The notes: generated by a model from the sequence alone, not told the origin. A stretch of 64,000 bases of DNA from Hymenobacter cavernae (GCF_014641455.1 NZ_BMHT01000006.1:1-64000); one strand, 5' to 3'. Positions 53,291 to 62,484 are shown, counted from the stretch's first letter. Translations and numbers: made by a program.

Positions 53291-53361
53291 GAAATTGAGA
53301 TTAAAACCACAAAGTCGTTATATTAACTGAACGATTATCCTGTCCGCTAAATCCTACTACA

Positions 53362-53847
53362 ATGCGCTATGCTATGCTTGTCTGTTGGCTGTTGAATAGC
53401 CTGCTGGCACTTCCTATCCAAGCTCAGACCGCTACCGACTCCATCAACAGGGCTGCTCGTCTGGCGCCCACAGTGACCCATACCCGACAAGACAGCATCC
53501 GGGCTGTCCAGCGCTTGTTCCATGTCCGGCGCAGAACGGGAACCTGGTTTATTGTGGGAGGAACGATTGCCGGTGCGACTATCGCCATCCTCTATGCTGC
53601 AACCTCTGCGGTTTCTTCTGTGGTTAACTTCGGCTATCCCTTGACAAACCAAGCGCCCCCCAAAGTAGATAATACTGGCTACGTAGGAGCCGGAGTTGTT
53701 GTGGGGATAGGGACAGTGATACCTGCCATTGTTCTAAAAACATCGTTTAACCGAGCGAAGGAAAAGGCACTCCTTCAGGCGTACGAACAAGGAAAACCGA
53801 TGCCAGCAGATATTCGCAATGCCTTGCATGACAAGTTCTTTCGTTGA
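53362..53847 (+). CDS. Hypothetical membrane-associated exported protein
   Basis: A 161-residue protein with a signal peptide (MLVCWLLNSLLALPIQAQ), an Arg-rich helical part (RQDSIRAVQRLFHVRRRTG), then two hydrophobic segments (FIVGGTIAGATIAILYAA and VGAGVVVGIGTVIPAIVL) and a charged C-terminal helix. The Gly-rich membrane segments resemble those of small Bacteroidota envelope proteins of unknown role. No domain recognised. Confidence 0.72.
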   Translation: MRYAMLVCWLLNSLLALPIQAQTATDSINRAARLAPTVTHTRQDSIRAVQRLFHVRRRTGTWFIVGGTIAGATIAILYAATSAVSSVVNFGYPLTNQAPPKVDNTGYVGAGVVVGIGTVIPAIVLKTSFNRAKEKALLQAYEQGKPMPADIRNALHDKFFR

Positions 53848-54175
53848 TAAAGCAAAGCTTAAGTTGTATCGCGATAATACCCTTGACGGCCACTTCTGTT
53901 TTACTCCTGCTTTCCATTCATTTTTATTCTAATACTACTCTGTTAGCACTAACCTTCTACAAACTGATTACGAAGCAGCGCAAGTCCCTGGCTTGCAACG
54001 GAGCGCCGGATAATGGGTGCCAATTTTTAAGGATAGGTATTCGGTAGCTTTTACCATCTGTATCCGAAAGAAGCGGTTCATTCTCGGGACAGCAAAACCT
54101 AGGTCTGCTTCGCAACACTTCTCATTCCGTAAGATCTTTTATGCATCAAAGGCAAAACTCAGCTTGCCTCATCCT
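53848..54175. other. Intergenic region without identifiable features
   Basis: About 330 bases between a hypothetical gene and the catalase terminator. Only a CCTAGG palindrome (54098) stands out. Confidence 0.4.
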
Positions 54176-54230
54176 AAATAAACAACCCCATACCTACACT
54201 CCTAGGAGGTAGATACGGGGTTGTTTATTT
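54176..54230 (-). terminator. Catalase terminator with CCTAGG at the apex
   Basis: AAATAAACAACCCC (54176-54189) pairs with GGGGTTGTTTATTT (54217-54230). The inner part continues with two mismatches to the apex CTCCTAGGAG. T-rich on the minus strand side, 37 bases after the catalase stop. Confidence 0.8.
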
Positions 54231-54266
54231 ACCAGAAGCATCTAGCTTCCAAGTCAGGCAAGGGCC

Positions 54267-55934
54267 TTAGTAAGGCTTAGCGTCGTGCGCCATTTCTTCG
54301 GCTTGCTGCACGGCTTGGCCGGCTTGCTGATCGTTGTACTGGTTGCCACCATCGGCATTGGTAGCAGCTTTGAGGCCTTCAGCCAGACGACGACCCCAAT
54401 CGGCGTCGCAGTTGGTGCACAGTTCAATCATCTTGTCCTGAATCACCTTCTCGGCATCGGCGAGGGCACCCACCATGTTGTTGATGAGGTCGTCACGCTC
54501 CCAATCTTCGTGCTTGCGGTACCGGTCGCCGGCCTGGCCGAAGTTGTTGGTGCGGTCGATGGTCTGACGGATCAGGCGGCCCGTGTACATAGGCTGGTGA
54601 TCAGGCCCCTGCGAAGGCGACTCCTTCAGGCCATTGAGGCTGCTGGGCTCGTAGTTTACGTGCGGGTTCTGGCTGGGCGCCGCGTCTACGTGGTAGGTCA
54701 TCTGACCGTCGCGCTGGTTCGTAGCTACGTGCTTTTTGGGCGCGTTAATGGGCAGCTGCAAGTAGTTGGGGCCTACGCGGTAGCGCTGCGTATCCGAGTA
54801 CGAGAAGGTGCGGCCTTGCAGCATCTTGTCGTCCGAGAAATCGAGGCCGTCTACCAGTACGCCGGTACCGAACGCTGCCTGCTCTACCTCAGCGAAGTAG
54901 TTTTCGGGGTTCTTGTTCAGCGTCATCATGCCCACGGGCAGGAAGGGGAACTGATCTTCGGGCCAGATTTTGGTGTCGTCGAGCGGATCGAAGTCCAACT
55001 CGGGGTGCTCGTCGTCCGACATAATCTGCACGCACAGCTCCCACTTGGGGAAGTTGCCCTTTTTGATGTTGTCGAACAGGTCCTGGGTGGCGTGGTTGAA
55101 GTTTTTGGCCTGAATAGCTTCGGCTTCGGGGGCAGTCAGGTTTTTGATGCCTTGCTGCGGCTCCCAGTGGTATTTCACCAGCACGGCTTCGCCTTGCGCG
55201 TTCACCCACTTATAGGTGTTCACGCCCGAGCCCTGCATCTGGCGGTAGTTAGCCGGAATGCCCCAGGGCGAGAACAGGAAGCTCACCATGTGCATGGCTT
55301 CCGGGGTGTTCGCAATAAAATCGAAGATGCGCTGGCCGGTCTGGCGGTTGAACACCGGGTCGGGCTTCTGCGAGTGGATCAGGTCGGGGAACTTGATGGC
55401 GTCGCGGATGAAGAACACCTTCAGGTTGTTACCTACCAGGTCCCAGTTGCCGTCTTCGGTGTAGAACTTCACCGCGAAACCGCGTGGGTCACGCAGGGTT
55501 TCGGGCGAGTGGCCACCGTGGCCCACCGTGGAGAAGCGCACGAACACTGGCGTTTGCTTGCCCTTGGTGTTGAACAGCTTCGCGCGGGTATATTTCTCAA
55601 TCGGCTCGCCGCCTACGGTACCGTAAGCTTCGAATACGCCGTGCGCGCCGGCGCCACGGGCGTGTACCACACGCTCCGGAATTCGCTCCCGGTCGAAGTG
55701 GCTGATTTTCTCAATGAACTGGTAGTTTTCCAGCGTGGCCGGACCGCGGTTACCTACGGTGCGCAGGTTCTGGTTGTTCGATACGGGGTGCCCTTGGCGG
55801 GTGGTCAGGGTCTGAGCATTCTCGCCGGAAGCCGTACGCTGGTCCTGGGAGGTACCGGCGCCCGTCACGGCCGTGCCGGTGCCGTCGCCCGAGGCGGGCT
55901 GGGCAGCGCCATTCTGATTCTGATCTTGGCTCAT
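54267..55934 (-). CDS. Heme catalase (small-subunit type)
   Basis: A 555-residue monofunctional catalase that splits hydrogen peroxide. The catalytic His91 lies in RVVHARGAGAHG, the distal Asn in DLVGNNLKVFF (about 169-170), and the heme-ligand Tyr in the region FSYSDTQRYRVG. A hydrophilic N-terminal extension of about 50 residues rich in Gln, Gly and Thr, and a Gln-rich tail, go beyond the catalase core. The extension lacks a signal peptide. The gene is divergent from the TlpA-like gene. The opposite strand is also open across nearly the whole gene, but I regard that as a by-product of codon bias. Confidence 0.95.
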   Translation of the reverse strand: MSQDQNQNGAAQPASGDGTGTAVTGAGTSQDQRTASGENAQTLTTRQGHPVSNNQNLRTVGNRGPATLENYQFIEKISHFDRERIPERVVHARGAGAHGVFEAYGTVGGEPIEKYTRAKLFNTKGKQTPVFVRFSTVGHGGHSPETLRDPRGFAVKFYTEDGNWDLVGNNLKVFFIRDAIKFPDLIHSQKPDPVFNRQTGQRIFDFIANTPEAMHMVSFLFSPWGIPANYRQMQGSGVNTYKWVNAQGEAVLVKYHWEPQQGIKNLTAPEAEAIQAKNFNHATQDLFDNIKKGNFPKWELCVQIMSDDEHPELDFDPLDDTKIWPEDQFPFLPVGMMTLNKNPENYFAEVEQAAFGTGVLVDGLDFSDDKMLQGRTFSYSDTQRYRVGPNYLQLPINAPKKHVATNQRDGQMTYHVDAAPSQNPHVNYEPSSLNGLKESPSQGPDHQPMYTGRLIRQTIDRTNNFGQAGDRYRKHEDWERDDLINNMVGALADAEKVIQDKMIELCTNCDADWGRRLAEGLKAATNADGGNQYNDQQAGQAVQQAEEMAHDAKPY

Positions 55935-56284
55935 AAAGATGGGGACTTGGGTTGTTGAAGTTTCGCAGCTTATACCAGTGGGCTGGCGTAAGTCTTTCTC
56001 AAATTAACGCTGCTTTTTGCAGACTATGCAAACGCCCGCCCAACAGATTGGCAGCAGCAAGGAAAGCCGCTAAGCATTCGTTTTGTTTCAAGATTTGCCG
56101 TTTTTATGGCCTGAAGGCTCTTAAATGGCAGCGGGGCTTTTGGCTTTGAGCGCTTTACTGTTGGGCAGTCTGTTTGCAAGCACGGACAGTAAGCTAGGTT
56201 TGGCCGGTGGCAATGTCACCATTTTATACGCACTCCGGCTGCCCCAAACCAATAACAAAGCACCTAGGGTCGCGTTTAGCAAGC
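55935..56284. other. Divergent spacer between catalase and TlpA-like genes
   Basis: About 350 bases. CCTAGG at 56263. No obvious OxyR-type or PerR-type operator and no clean TAnnTTTG promoter was seen on either strand. The short open frames here do not look coding. Confidence 0.4.
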
Positions 56285-56773
56285 ATGAACTATTTGAAAA
56301 TGCTCGCCTTGGGCGGCTGCCTGCTTGGTGCTGGTGCCGCTCACGCCCAACAAGTGGCTGTTATCAAGCTCCCCGATCTTCAAAAGCGCCTCGCCCGCCC
56401 TAGCGACACGACCTACGTGGTGAACTTTTGGGCTACCTGGTGCGCACCTTGTATTAAGGAGCTACCTAGCTTTGAGCAGCTAAACACGACTTACGCCAAG
56501 CAGAAGGTGAAAGTGCTCCTGGTGAGCATCGACAACGCCGCGCTGCTCGACAAGAAAGTGAAGCCCTTTGTCGCCAAGCGGGGTCTGAAATCGGAAGTGG
56601 TACTGCTCAATGAGCCCGATCCGAATTCGTGGATTACCAAAGTTGACCGTAAGTGGTCGGGCGCCATCCCGTTCACGCTCATGGTCAACAATCAGAAAAA
56701 GAAGTACCTAGCTTTCGAAAAGGAATTTACGCAGGCCGAGCTGACCACGCAGGTGCAAGCCTTGGTACGGTGA
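56285..56773 (+). CDS. TlpA-like periplasmic thioredoxin-fold protein
   Basis: A 162-residue exported redoxin: signal peptide (MLALGGCLLGAGAAHAQQ), then a thioredoxin domain with WCAPC (Cys53, Cys56) in VVNFWATWCAPCIKEL and the cis-Pro region GAIPFTLMV. The start at 56285 is chosen because it gives the signal peptide directly. TlpA/ResA-type proteins reduce cytochrome c apoproteins or other periplasmic disulfides; in Bacteroidota such proteins are numerous and often unassigned. A good terminator follows. Confidence 0.9.
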   Translation: MNYLKMLALGGCLLGAGAAHAQQVAVIKLPDLQKRLARPSDTTYVVNFWATWCAPCIKELPSFEQLNTTYAKQKVKVLLVSIDNAALLDKKVKPFVAKRGLKSEVVLLNEPDPNSWITKVDRKWSGAIPFTLMVNNQKKKYLAFEKEFTQAELTTQVQALVR

Positions 56774-56812
56774 AACGTATTGGTGCTAACCCTAGCTTTC
56801 CTACTGTTCTTC

Positions 56813-56840
56813 AAAAGCCGGATGCACTATCCGGCTTTTT
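56813..56840 (+). terminator. Terminator of the TlpA-like gene
   Basis: AAAAGCCGGAT (56813-56823) pairs with ATCCGGCTTTTT (56829-56840) around GCACT. Confidence 0.85.
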
Positions 56841-57055
56841 GCTTTCGGAAAGCTGTCGGCTAGCCTACGTTGATTTGGCGTGTTCTGCAGTGTGTCCTCA
56901 GGTTTGTGAGCTAAGTATGATTATTACATATTTTTATAATTATTTTAATTATAACTTATATTATTTTACAGTGAAGAGATGCAAGTCTCTTAAGATTACT
57001 ACTACATTTGGTTCAGATGCTTCTCAGGTAAGTTCTTCTAAATCAATTAGTAGTT

Positions 57056-58591
57056 ATGAAAGCCATCTTAGCTGCCCGTTCTACCTCCATCTATCTGCTG
57101 TGGCGCCCAGTATTCCTTTTCTGGCTGAGCTGGATCGGCTTCGTGGCCGTCGCACAGGCACAATGCTCCACTTGTACGCGCATACTTCCGCCAGGCACAA
57201 TTTCAAACCTTGCGGTGGGCGCAGGTGAAACCGTTTGTATCCCCGCGGGCACTACCGTTACGGGCAACATCACCTGGAACGATGCGGATGGCATCATCTG
57301 TAACAGTGGCACTATTACCAATGCCAGTGTGAACGTGCCTACGCGGGGCACTATTTATAATAATGCCGTTGCCACATTTGAAAATCTGAACCTGAATGGT
57401 CCGGATGCGCGGATCTTCAACTACAGCAGCTTAACCGTTAACTCGCTGAATGCTAACAATAACTCCTCGCTCTATAATGGTGCAGGCGCAACGACCAGAG
57501 CTGTTAATCTGAATCTAAACAGTATCACCATCAACAACCTAGGTACGCTCATTCTGGAGCAAGGCGTGGCGCTGAACGGGCTGCTTCGTAATGGGTCCAG
57601 TGCTTCCTTTACGGCGCCTACCGTCACGATCAACTCTCCGGGCCGTCTTGAAAACCTAGGCAATTTCAATACTAACTTTCTTACAAATAATGCTTTGATC
57701 ACCAATTGCGGCACGATCAATCAACGAATTTTTAACGTGGATGGCTTTCTTAACAATAGCTCAGGCACCGTCAATAACTACGGCTTGATTGACGTCGTCG
57801 GTAATTTCCGGAACGACGGCAACTTCCAGGGTGCTACCCAGGGTGGGGGATTTGGAGCGGTCCAGGTTTCGGGCTTTAGCGTCAATCAGGGAAGCTTTGG
57901 TACAGACCCTACAAGCCGCCTGGATTTCTGCGACCGGACCAGCTCTAACAGTGGCCGCTTTGATGATCCGCGTGGTACTATTGGCGCGAGTGTTACTTAC
58001 TGCCAATTTGCAGCAAGCTCGCAGCTAGCAGGTTGCGCCAATAGTCCGTTGCCTATAGAGCTCACCAGCTTCAGCGCCAAGCTAGGTCAGGGTGGCGTGC
58101 TGCTGAGCTGGGCGACGGCGTCGGAGAAGAACAACAATAAGTTTGTGGTGGAGCGCAGCGCTGATGGTAGATCATTCGAGGCCGTATTGGAAGTACCCGG
58201 CCACGGCACCAGCACCAGCGCGCACACCTATAGCGTCACCGACGCCTCGCCTCTGCTTGGTACCAGCTACTACCGCCTACGCCAACTCGATTTTGACGGC
58301 ACCGCAACCTACTCGCCGGTGGCTAGCATTCAGAACCACGCCGCTGCCCTCGTCGGCAAGCTAGGTTTGCATCCGAATCCGGCCGTTGATTACACGATGT
58401 TGTCTTTGCCCGAAACAGACGATCAACGTTTTGAAGTACGGATCAGTACGTTGAGCGGGAAGCTAGTACGACGCACTACGGTTAAGCGCGACGAACCCCG
58501 CCTCGACTTACGACTGCTACCAGCCGGCACCTACCTCATTCAGGTGCAAAGCTCCACTACGCAGTTAATACAGCGCCTTATCAAACAATAG
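57056..58591 (+). CDS. T9SS-secreted Asn-rich beta-helix-like protein
   Basis: A 511-residue surface or secreted protein. After a signal peptide (FLFWLSWIGFVAVAQAQ) comes about 250 residues of repeating Asn/Thr/Gly-rich strands (NYSSLTVNSLNANNNSSLYNG; ENLGNFNTNFLTNNAL), suggesting a right-handed beta-helix. A fibronectin-like stretch (LPIELTSFSAKLGQGGVLLSW) leads into the type A T9SS sorting domain (LHPNPAVDYTML; GTYLIQVQSS; QRLIKQ). Related in its C-terminal half to the next gene. Probably adhesive or structural. Confidence 0.88.
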   Translation: MKAILAARSTSIYLLWRPVFLFWLSWIGFVAVAQAQCSTCTRILPPGTISNLAVGAGETVCIPAGTTVTGNITWNDADGIICNSGTITNASVNVPTRGTIYNNAVATFENLNLNGPDARIFNYSSLTVNSLNANNNSSLYNGAGATTRAVNLNLNSITINNLGTLILEQGVALNGLLRNGSSASFTAPTVTINSPGRLENLGNFNTNFLTNNALITNCGTINQRIFNVDGFLNNSSGTVNNYGLIDVVGNFRNDGNFQGATQGGGFGAVQVSGFSVNQGSFGTDPTSRLDFCDRTSSNSGRFDDPRGTIGASVTYCQFAASSQLAGCANSPLPIELTSFSAKLGQGGVLLSWATASEKNNNKFVVERSADGRSFEAVLEVPGHGTSTSAHTYSVTDASPLLGTSYYRLRQLDFDGTATYSPVASIQNHAAALVGKLGLHPNPAVDYTMLSLPETDDQRFEVRISTLSGKLVRRTTVKRDEPRLDLRLLPAGTYLIQVQSSTTQLIQRLIKQ

Positions 58592-58664
58592 ATGAGCGGA
58601 TACTCGTCTGCTGCCTTGCTTAAGTACTAAAGCAACGGACATACTAAGTAACCAGATAAGCGGT

Positions 58665-58692
58665 CGGGTAGATCACCCGGCCGCTTTATTTT
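58665..58692 (+). terminator. Terminator after the first T9SS gene of the pair
   Basis: AAGCGGTCGGGT pairs, with one bulge, with ACCCGGCCGCTT, then TATTTT. Weaker than the other hairpins here. Confidence 0.55.
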
Positions 58693-58808
58693 GTCTATCC
58701 CCTCACATTCAAACGCTTACGTAGAAACAACTAAAGCCATGTTTCAGCACCTAACGCAATATTAAATTTATTATATATAAAAATCTTTAGTTTTTATTGA
58801 CTTATCAC

Positions 58809-58838
58809 TTGATATATTACAAAAGGATAGTAAGTTTA
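58809..58838 (+). promoter_or_regulatory. Predicted promoter of the second T9SS gene
   Basis: TTG (58809-58811), 19 bases, then TAAGTTTA (58831-58838), one base from the TAnnTTTG consensus with exact spacing. The start codon lies 55 bases downstream. Confidence 0.5.
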
Positions 58839-58893
58839 TACCAAAATAGATTTGTCCAGTTTCATCTTACTCCTATACAAACAAATTCTACTC

Positions 58894-60159
58894 ATGCGTT
58901 TGTCTTTCCCTACTCAGATTTTCAGGAAGTCTGCTATAACACGAGCGTTGCTAGGTGCCTCTTTACTGGCGCTGAGCCCATTAGCTAGCTGGGCACAGAA
59001 TACTACACAAGATTTTGAACCTGCCACAGTCAATCTTCCTTATCGAGCGACTGATACAGGCTCGGGAAAGAATGGCCAAGTGTACCAAGGAAGTAGCACA
59101 CAGTTCACTGCTACGGGAATTAGTGTTGCACCGGCCTCAACTGTTGGTATAAATGACTCTAGAGCATTCGGGCTTGTAAATGACGGCAGCAGCAATGCCG
59201 ATAATACCCAACTTGATTTTGACCCTGTATTTTTTTCTAATTCTGATGGTGCTACTATCAGGTTCAGATTAGCCGCTTTTTCTCTTGGCAGCAATCAAGG
59301 CTTAACTACTGCTGGCTCTGTTATTCTTAGCTTGAGCACAAACGGAGGTTCAACGTATGAGCCTGTAGTAACAGTAAAAGGCCCTCTTAGTGGGGCAGCA
59401 GCTTTCTGGGACTATAGCAGCACTCAGGAAGCATCTGCTGTTCTTGGGACGCCCACCGTTGTATATGCCCCAAGTGCTGTTAATGCTACTACAAGTGGTG
59501 GAGGTCCTGGTACGGTTACAGTAACTTTACCGCCTGGTATGAATATAAAGCAGGTAAACATTCGTATTACCTTGATTGCCAATACCAATGTTGCGCTACT
59601 TATCGACAATGTAATAGTCAGCAGTTCCGCCCCGCTTCCCGTCGAGCTAACCCGCTTCACCGCTGAAGCGCAGGAGAAAAGCGTAGCCCTGCACTGGACC
59701 ACCGCTTCTGAGAAGAACAGCGACTATTTTGAAGTGCAGCGCGGCACTGATGCGAAGACGTTCACGGCTATCGGCAAGTTGCAGGGTGAAGGCACCACGT
59801 CCAGCATGTCCAACTACCTGTTCACCGACCGCCACCCCGTAGCAGGGCTAGCTTACTACCGATTGCGGCAGGTAGATCTGGATGGCACTGAATCGTTCTC
59901 GCCGGTAGCTTCCGTGCAGTGGGCCGGCAAGCCAGAGGCTTCCTTCTTCCCAAACCCAAGCGTGCGGGCCATTACCCTAACGGGTGCTAATGGCCTAGTT
60001 CACTACCGCGTGTATAGCGTGAAGGGCCAGCAAATAATTGCTGGTGAAGCCCAAGTCGGCAGCACTGTTGATGTGAGCCACGTACCCGCTGGTGTGTATC
60101 TGCTTGAGCTCGTGAGTAATGGGCAGCGCAACGTGCAACGCTTTGTGCGCCAACAATAA
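58894..60159 (+). CDS. T9SS type A sorting domain protein
   Basis: A 421-residue secreted protein. The start at 58894 (MRLSFPTQIFRKSAIT) precedes a signal peptide ending LASWAQ; the TTG upstream is not needed. The N-terminal 220 residues form a beta-sandwich-like domain (TQDFEPATVNLPYRATD; LLIDNVIVSS). The C-terminal 190 residues (PLPVELTRFTAEAQEKSVAL; TASEKNSDYFEVQRG; FFPNPSVRAITL; GVYLLELVSNG) match those of the preceding gene closely, so the two share a sorting module with different passengers. Confidence 0.87.
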   Translation: MRLSFPTQIFRKSAITRALLGASLLALSPLASWAQNTTQDFEPATVNLPYRATDTGSGKNGQVYQGSSTQFTATGISVAPASTVGINDSRAFGLVNDGSSNADNTQLDFDPVFFSNSDGATIRFRLAAFSLGSNQGLTTAGSVILSLSTNGGSTYEPVVTVKGPLSGAAAFWDYSSTQEASAVLGTPTVVYAPSAVNATTSGGGPGTVTVTLPPGMNIKQVNIRITLIANTNVALLIDNVIVSSSAPLPVELTRFTAEAQEKSVALHWTTASEKNSDYFEVQRGTDAKTFTAIGKLQGEGTTSSMSNYLFTDRHPVAGLAYYRLRQVDLDGTESFSPVASVQWAGKPEASFFPNPSVRAITLTGANGLVHYRVYSVKGQQIIAGEAQVGSTVDVSHVPAGVYLLELVSNGQRNVQRFVRQQ

Positions 60160-60173
60160 CTCTTTTACTAAAG

Positions 60174-60217
60174 ACAACGACAAAGGGCACCCTAGGTAGG
60201 GTGCCCTTTGTCGTTGT
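60174..60217. terminator. Perfect 21-bp hairpin with CCTAGG at the tip
   Basis: ACAACGACAAAGGGCACCCTA (60174-60194) and its exact inverse (60197-60217) flank only GG, so CCTAGG forms the tip of the palindrome. It lies 15 bases after the T9SS gene stop. Confidence 0.8.
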
Positions 60218-60346
60218 GCGGCACCGAAGCTACTTGTTCACCCAAGGCTCAACCCTAGGCCTACTGGCTGCGTATGAGGATCGTTGCAGCCAAAACCGAC
60301 ACGTAAGGTCCGGCTGCACATCTTCATTTCACTTTTATTCTGCATC

Positions 60347-60553
60347 ATGAAGCGTCTGTTTTCTGCAGCTCTGGTTGCCTTAGCGCTAACCGTGGCTACT
60401 GCACCTGCTGTACTGGCACAAGGTGACACTACTAAAGTAAAATCGAACAAGAAGACCGCCAAGGTGAAAACTGAAGGAGGTAAAGCTAAAATCGACAAGA
60501 AGGACAAGAAGGCTAAAATCAAGGGCGACCAGGTACAATCGGTAACCCCATAG
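60347..60553 (+). CDS. Small exported Lys-rich protein
   Basis: A 68-residue protein: signal peptide (LVALALTVATAPAVLAQ) and a mature part of about 44 residues that is mostly Lys, Asp and Gly (KVKTEGGKAKIDKKDKKAKIK). The start at 60347 gives the signal directly. A similar Lys-rich linker occupies the front of the fasciclin protein 200 bases downstream. Function unknown; an intrinsically disordered polycation in the envelope. Confidence 0.75.
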   Translation: MKRLFSAALVALALTVATAPAVLAQGDTTKVKSNKKTAKVKTEGGKAKIDKKDKKAKIKGDQVQSVTP

Positions 60554-60578
60554 TTTTTCTTTTGTGCTAATTATTTTG

Positions 60579-60608
60579 AAAAGCCTTTGCCAACCGCAAA
60601 GGCTTTTT
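60579..60608 (+). terminator. Terminator of the Lys-rich protein gene
   Basis: AAAAGCCTTTGC (60579-60590) pairs with GCAAAGGCTTTT (60596-60607), followed by T. Confidence 0.85.
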
Positions 60609-60766
60609 CTATATTCCGGAGTATTACCACAAGTGGCTCATTGCTATACACATGCGGTAACCCCCTTGAAGTAAGGCTAACCTTATCAAATCAGGGACCC
60701 GTATAAACAGGCATCAGTCGTTTCCGCTCCCCTAATTTTCCTCCTTCTCACCCACCAAAACCTTGT

Positions 60767-61492
60767 ATGACGAAGTACTTGCTCTCCACCATTACCCTTG
60801 GCTTGGCCCTAACCCTAGGTGCCGCGACTCCCACGTTGGCGCAATCGAAGCCCAAGGTGAAAGCCGATGATGAAAAAGAGAAGATCAAGGAAGACGGCGT
60901 GATGACCAAGACGAAGGTGACCAAAGACGGCAAAATGAAGCTGAAAGGCAAAGCCGATGATGGCACCAAAGTGAAGAGTAAAACCCAGCAGCCCACCAGC
61001 CTCCAGCTAACGCCAGCCGACGAGACATCAGGCGTGGTGGTGGGCGGCGCCCTGATGACCGCCGACAAGAACATCGTAGCCAACGCCGTGAATTCGACCG
61101 AGCACACCACACTGGTGGCTGCTGTGGAGGCTGCTGGCATGGCCAAGACTTTGGAAGCCGCTGGCCCTTTTACGGTGTTTGCGCCCACCAACGCCGCGTT
61201 CGATAAGCTCCCGACCGGCACGGTGAACGCGCTGGTAATGCCTAAGCGCAAGAGCAAGCTAGCCACGATTCTGTCCTATCATGTAGTACCGGGCCGCCTT
61301 ACAGCTGCCGATCTGCAAGACGGACAAACCCTGACCACGGTGGAAGGCGAGCAGCTAACAGTGCTGAAAACCAAAGATTCGGTGATGCTGCGCGACCGGA
61401 AAGGCGGGCTGGCTAACGTGACAATTCCTGACGTGCCTTCCAGCAATGGCATCACGCATGTAGTTGATACTGTGCTGATGCCGGGCAAGTAA
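60767..61492 (+). CDS. Exported fasciclin-domain protein
   Basis: A 241-residue protein: signal peptide (LGLALTLGAATPTLAQ), a Lys/Asp-rich disordered linker (about 27-75), then one FAS1 domain with the H1 motif TVFAPTNAAFDKLP and H2 region YHVVPGRLTAADL. FAS1 domains mediate adhesion or weak ligand binding. The linker is compositionally like the whole mature part of the preceding small protein. Confidence 0.92.
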   Translation: MTKYLLSTITLGLALTLGAATPTLAQSKPKVKADDEKEKIKEDGVMTKTKVTKDGKMKLKGKADDGTKVKSKTQQPTSLQLTPADETSGVVVGGALMTADKNIVANAVNSTEHTTLVAAVEAAGMAKTLEAAGPFTVFAPTNAAFDKLPTGTVNALVMPKRKSKLATILSYHVVPGRLTAADLQDGQTLTTVEGEQLTVLKTKDSVMLRDRKGGLANVTIPDVPSSNGITHVVDTVLMPGK

Positions 61493-61556
61493 GCACCCGT
61501 ACTGCCATATTTTTTGCGCCTGATGCGGCAACGGTCGGGCGAAATTGCGTAAGAAG

Positions 61557-61585
61557 CAGGTGTCCGCTCTGGGCACCTGTTTTTA
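61557..61585 (+). terminator. Terminator of the fasciclin gene
   Basis: CAGGTG (61557-61562) pairs with CACCTG (61574-61579), with additional partly paired bases inside, followed by TTTTTA. Confidence 0.6.
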
Positions 61586-61602
61586 TTTACTCCTTTCTAC
61601 CC

Positions 61603-61977
61603 ATGCAAGACTCCGAGCAAAACACCGCCCAAAATCCTGACGAGAACCCGCCACGGCGGGAAACCCAGAACCAGCCCGCCAACGCGGCTGACCCGAATGC
61701 CTTTTTTGAGGGCACGCAGGACGAGCACCGCCCCGGCGAAAACCTGTTCACGCTGCCTGAAATGCAGGAGCCACAGCCCCGCAACCCACCAAAGCCGCAG
61801 GATGCCCAGCCCGAAGCTCCGCAAGAAGTAGAGGCTCCTTCCATGCTCGACCGCGAAACCCACGGCCAGCTCCTCGATGAGCCGGCCCCGGATGGCATGT
61901 CGGGTGTGAAAGACAGCGTACTGAACCCGGTTATTGCCCAATCTAGTAACCTCGACGACAACAACCGCGGCCAGTAA
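61603..61977 (+). CDS. Very hydrophilic, probably disordered protein
   Basis: A 124-residue protein almost without hydrophobic core: rich in Asn, Gln, Pro, Glu and Asp (QDSEQNTAQNPDENPPRRET; PQPRNPPKPQDAQPEAPQE). No signal peptide or domain. The composition resembles stress-related hydrophilins, but I cannot assign it. A second protein of similar character lies at 62485-62958. Confidence 0.7.
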   Translation: MQDSEQNTAQNPDENPPRRETQNQPANAADPNAFFEGTQDEHRPGENLFTLPEMQEPQPRNPPKPQDAQPEAPQEVEAPSMLDRETHGQLLDEPAPDGMSGVKDSVLNPVIAQSSNLDDNNRGQ

Positions 61978-62015
61978 CCTAGGTTAGCTATAGAAGAACC
62001 TTCTGTGAATCGCCA

Positions 62016-62297
62016 CTACGCGAGTATATCCTGATACTCAGCGTGGTGGCGCTTTACGTAAGCAGCCATAAACTCGCAGCTCGTTTGCACACGTAGCTGA
62101 TTTTCGCGGGCGAAGGTCAGTCCGGCTTCGGCCAGCGCCTCACCGATACCCTGGCCGCGCAGGTTTTCATCCACGTAGGTGTGCACGAAATCGATTAGGT
62201 CGCTGGTGGGCTGGCTGTAGGCTAGCTCTGACTCGTAGCCGTCGAGCGTGGCGTAGAAAGTTTGCTCGGATTTACTGTGTCGGATAGTAGGTTTCAT
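62016..62297 (-). CDS. GNAT-family N-acetyltransferase (YjdJ-like)
   Basis: A 93-residue minimal GNAT domain. The acetyl-CoA-binding segment NLRGQGIGEALAEAGLTFAREN is intact, and TSDLIDFVHTYVDE and SCEFMAAYVKRHHAEYQDIL match the short YjdJ-like subgroup. The start at 62297 (MKPTIRHSKSEQ) is chosen; an upstream ATG adds 35 unlikely residues. Substrate unknown. Confidence 0.87.
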   Translation of the reverse strand: MKPTIRHSKSEQTFYATLDGYESELAYSQPTSDLIDFVHTYVDENLRGQGIGEALAEAGLTFARENQLRVQTSCEFMAAYVKRHHAEYQDILA

Positions 62298-62484
62298 GTA
62301 GTAGAGAAGTTTGCTAGCAGGATATGCAGTTCTGGTGTCCGCAAATGGATTTGCAGCAGCATACGCACCCGCTTTGAAAATGGCCAATGTTTTTTGGAAC
62401 ACCTGGCATAGCCGAAGCTAGCTGCCTTTGCGTAGAAAGAACGCCCGCCGGCACTTTTGCTTTTCTCACCTACTCCGAAACACG

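Noticed and set aside
54285..55958. A 557-codon open frame on the strand opposite catalase.
   Set aside because: It mirrors the catalase gene almost exactly; GC-rich codon bias leaves the antisense frame open. The product has no recognisable domain, while catalase is certain.
61587..61964. Open frames opposite the hydrophilic protein at 61603.
   Set aside because: Their Gly/Phe/Trp-rich products look like antisense artefacts of the Asn/Pro/Gln-rich gene; the forward strand has a proper start after the terminator. Not fully certain.
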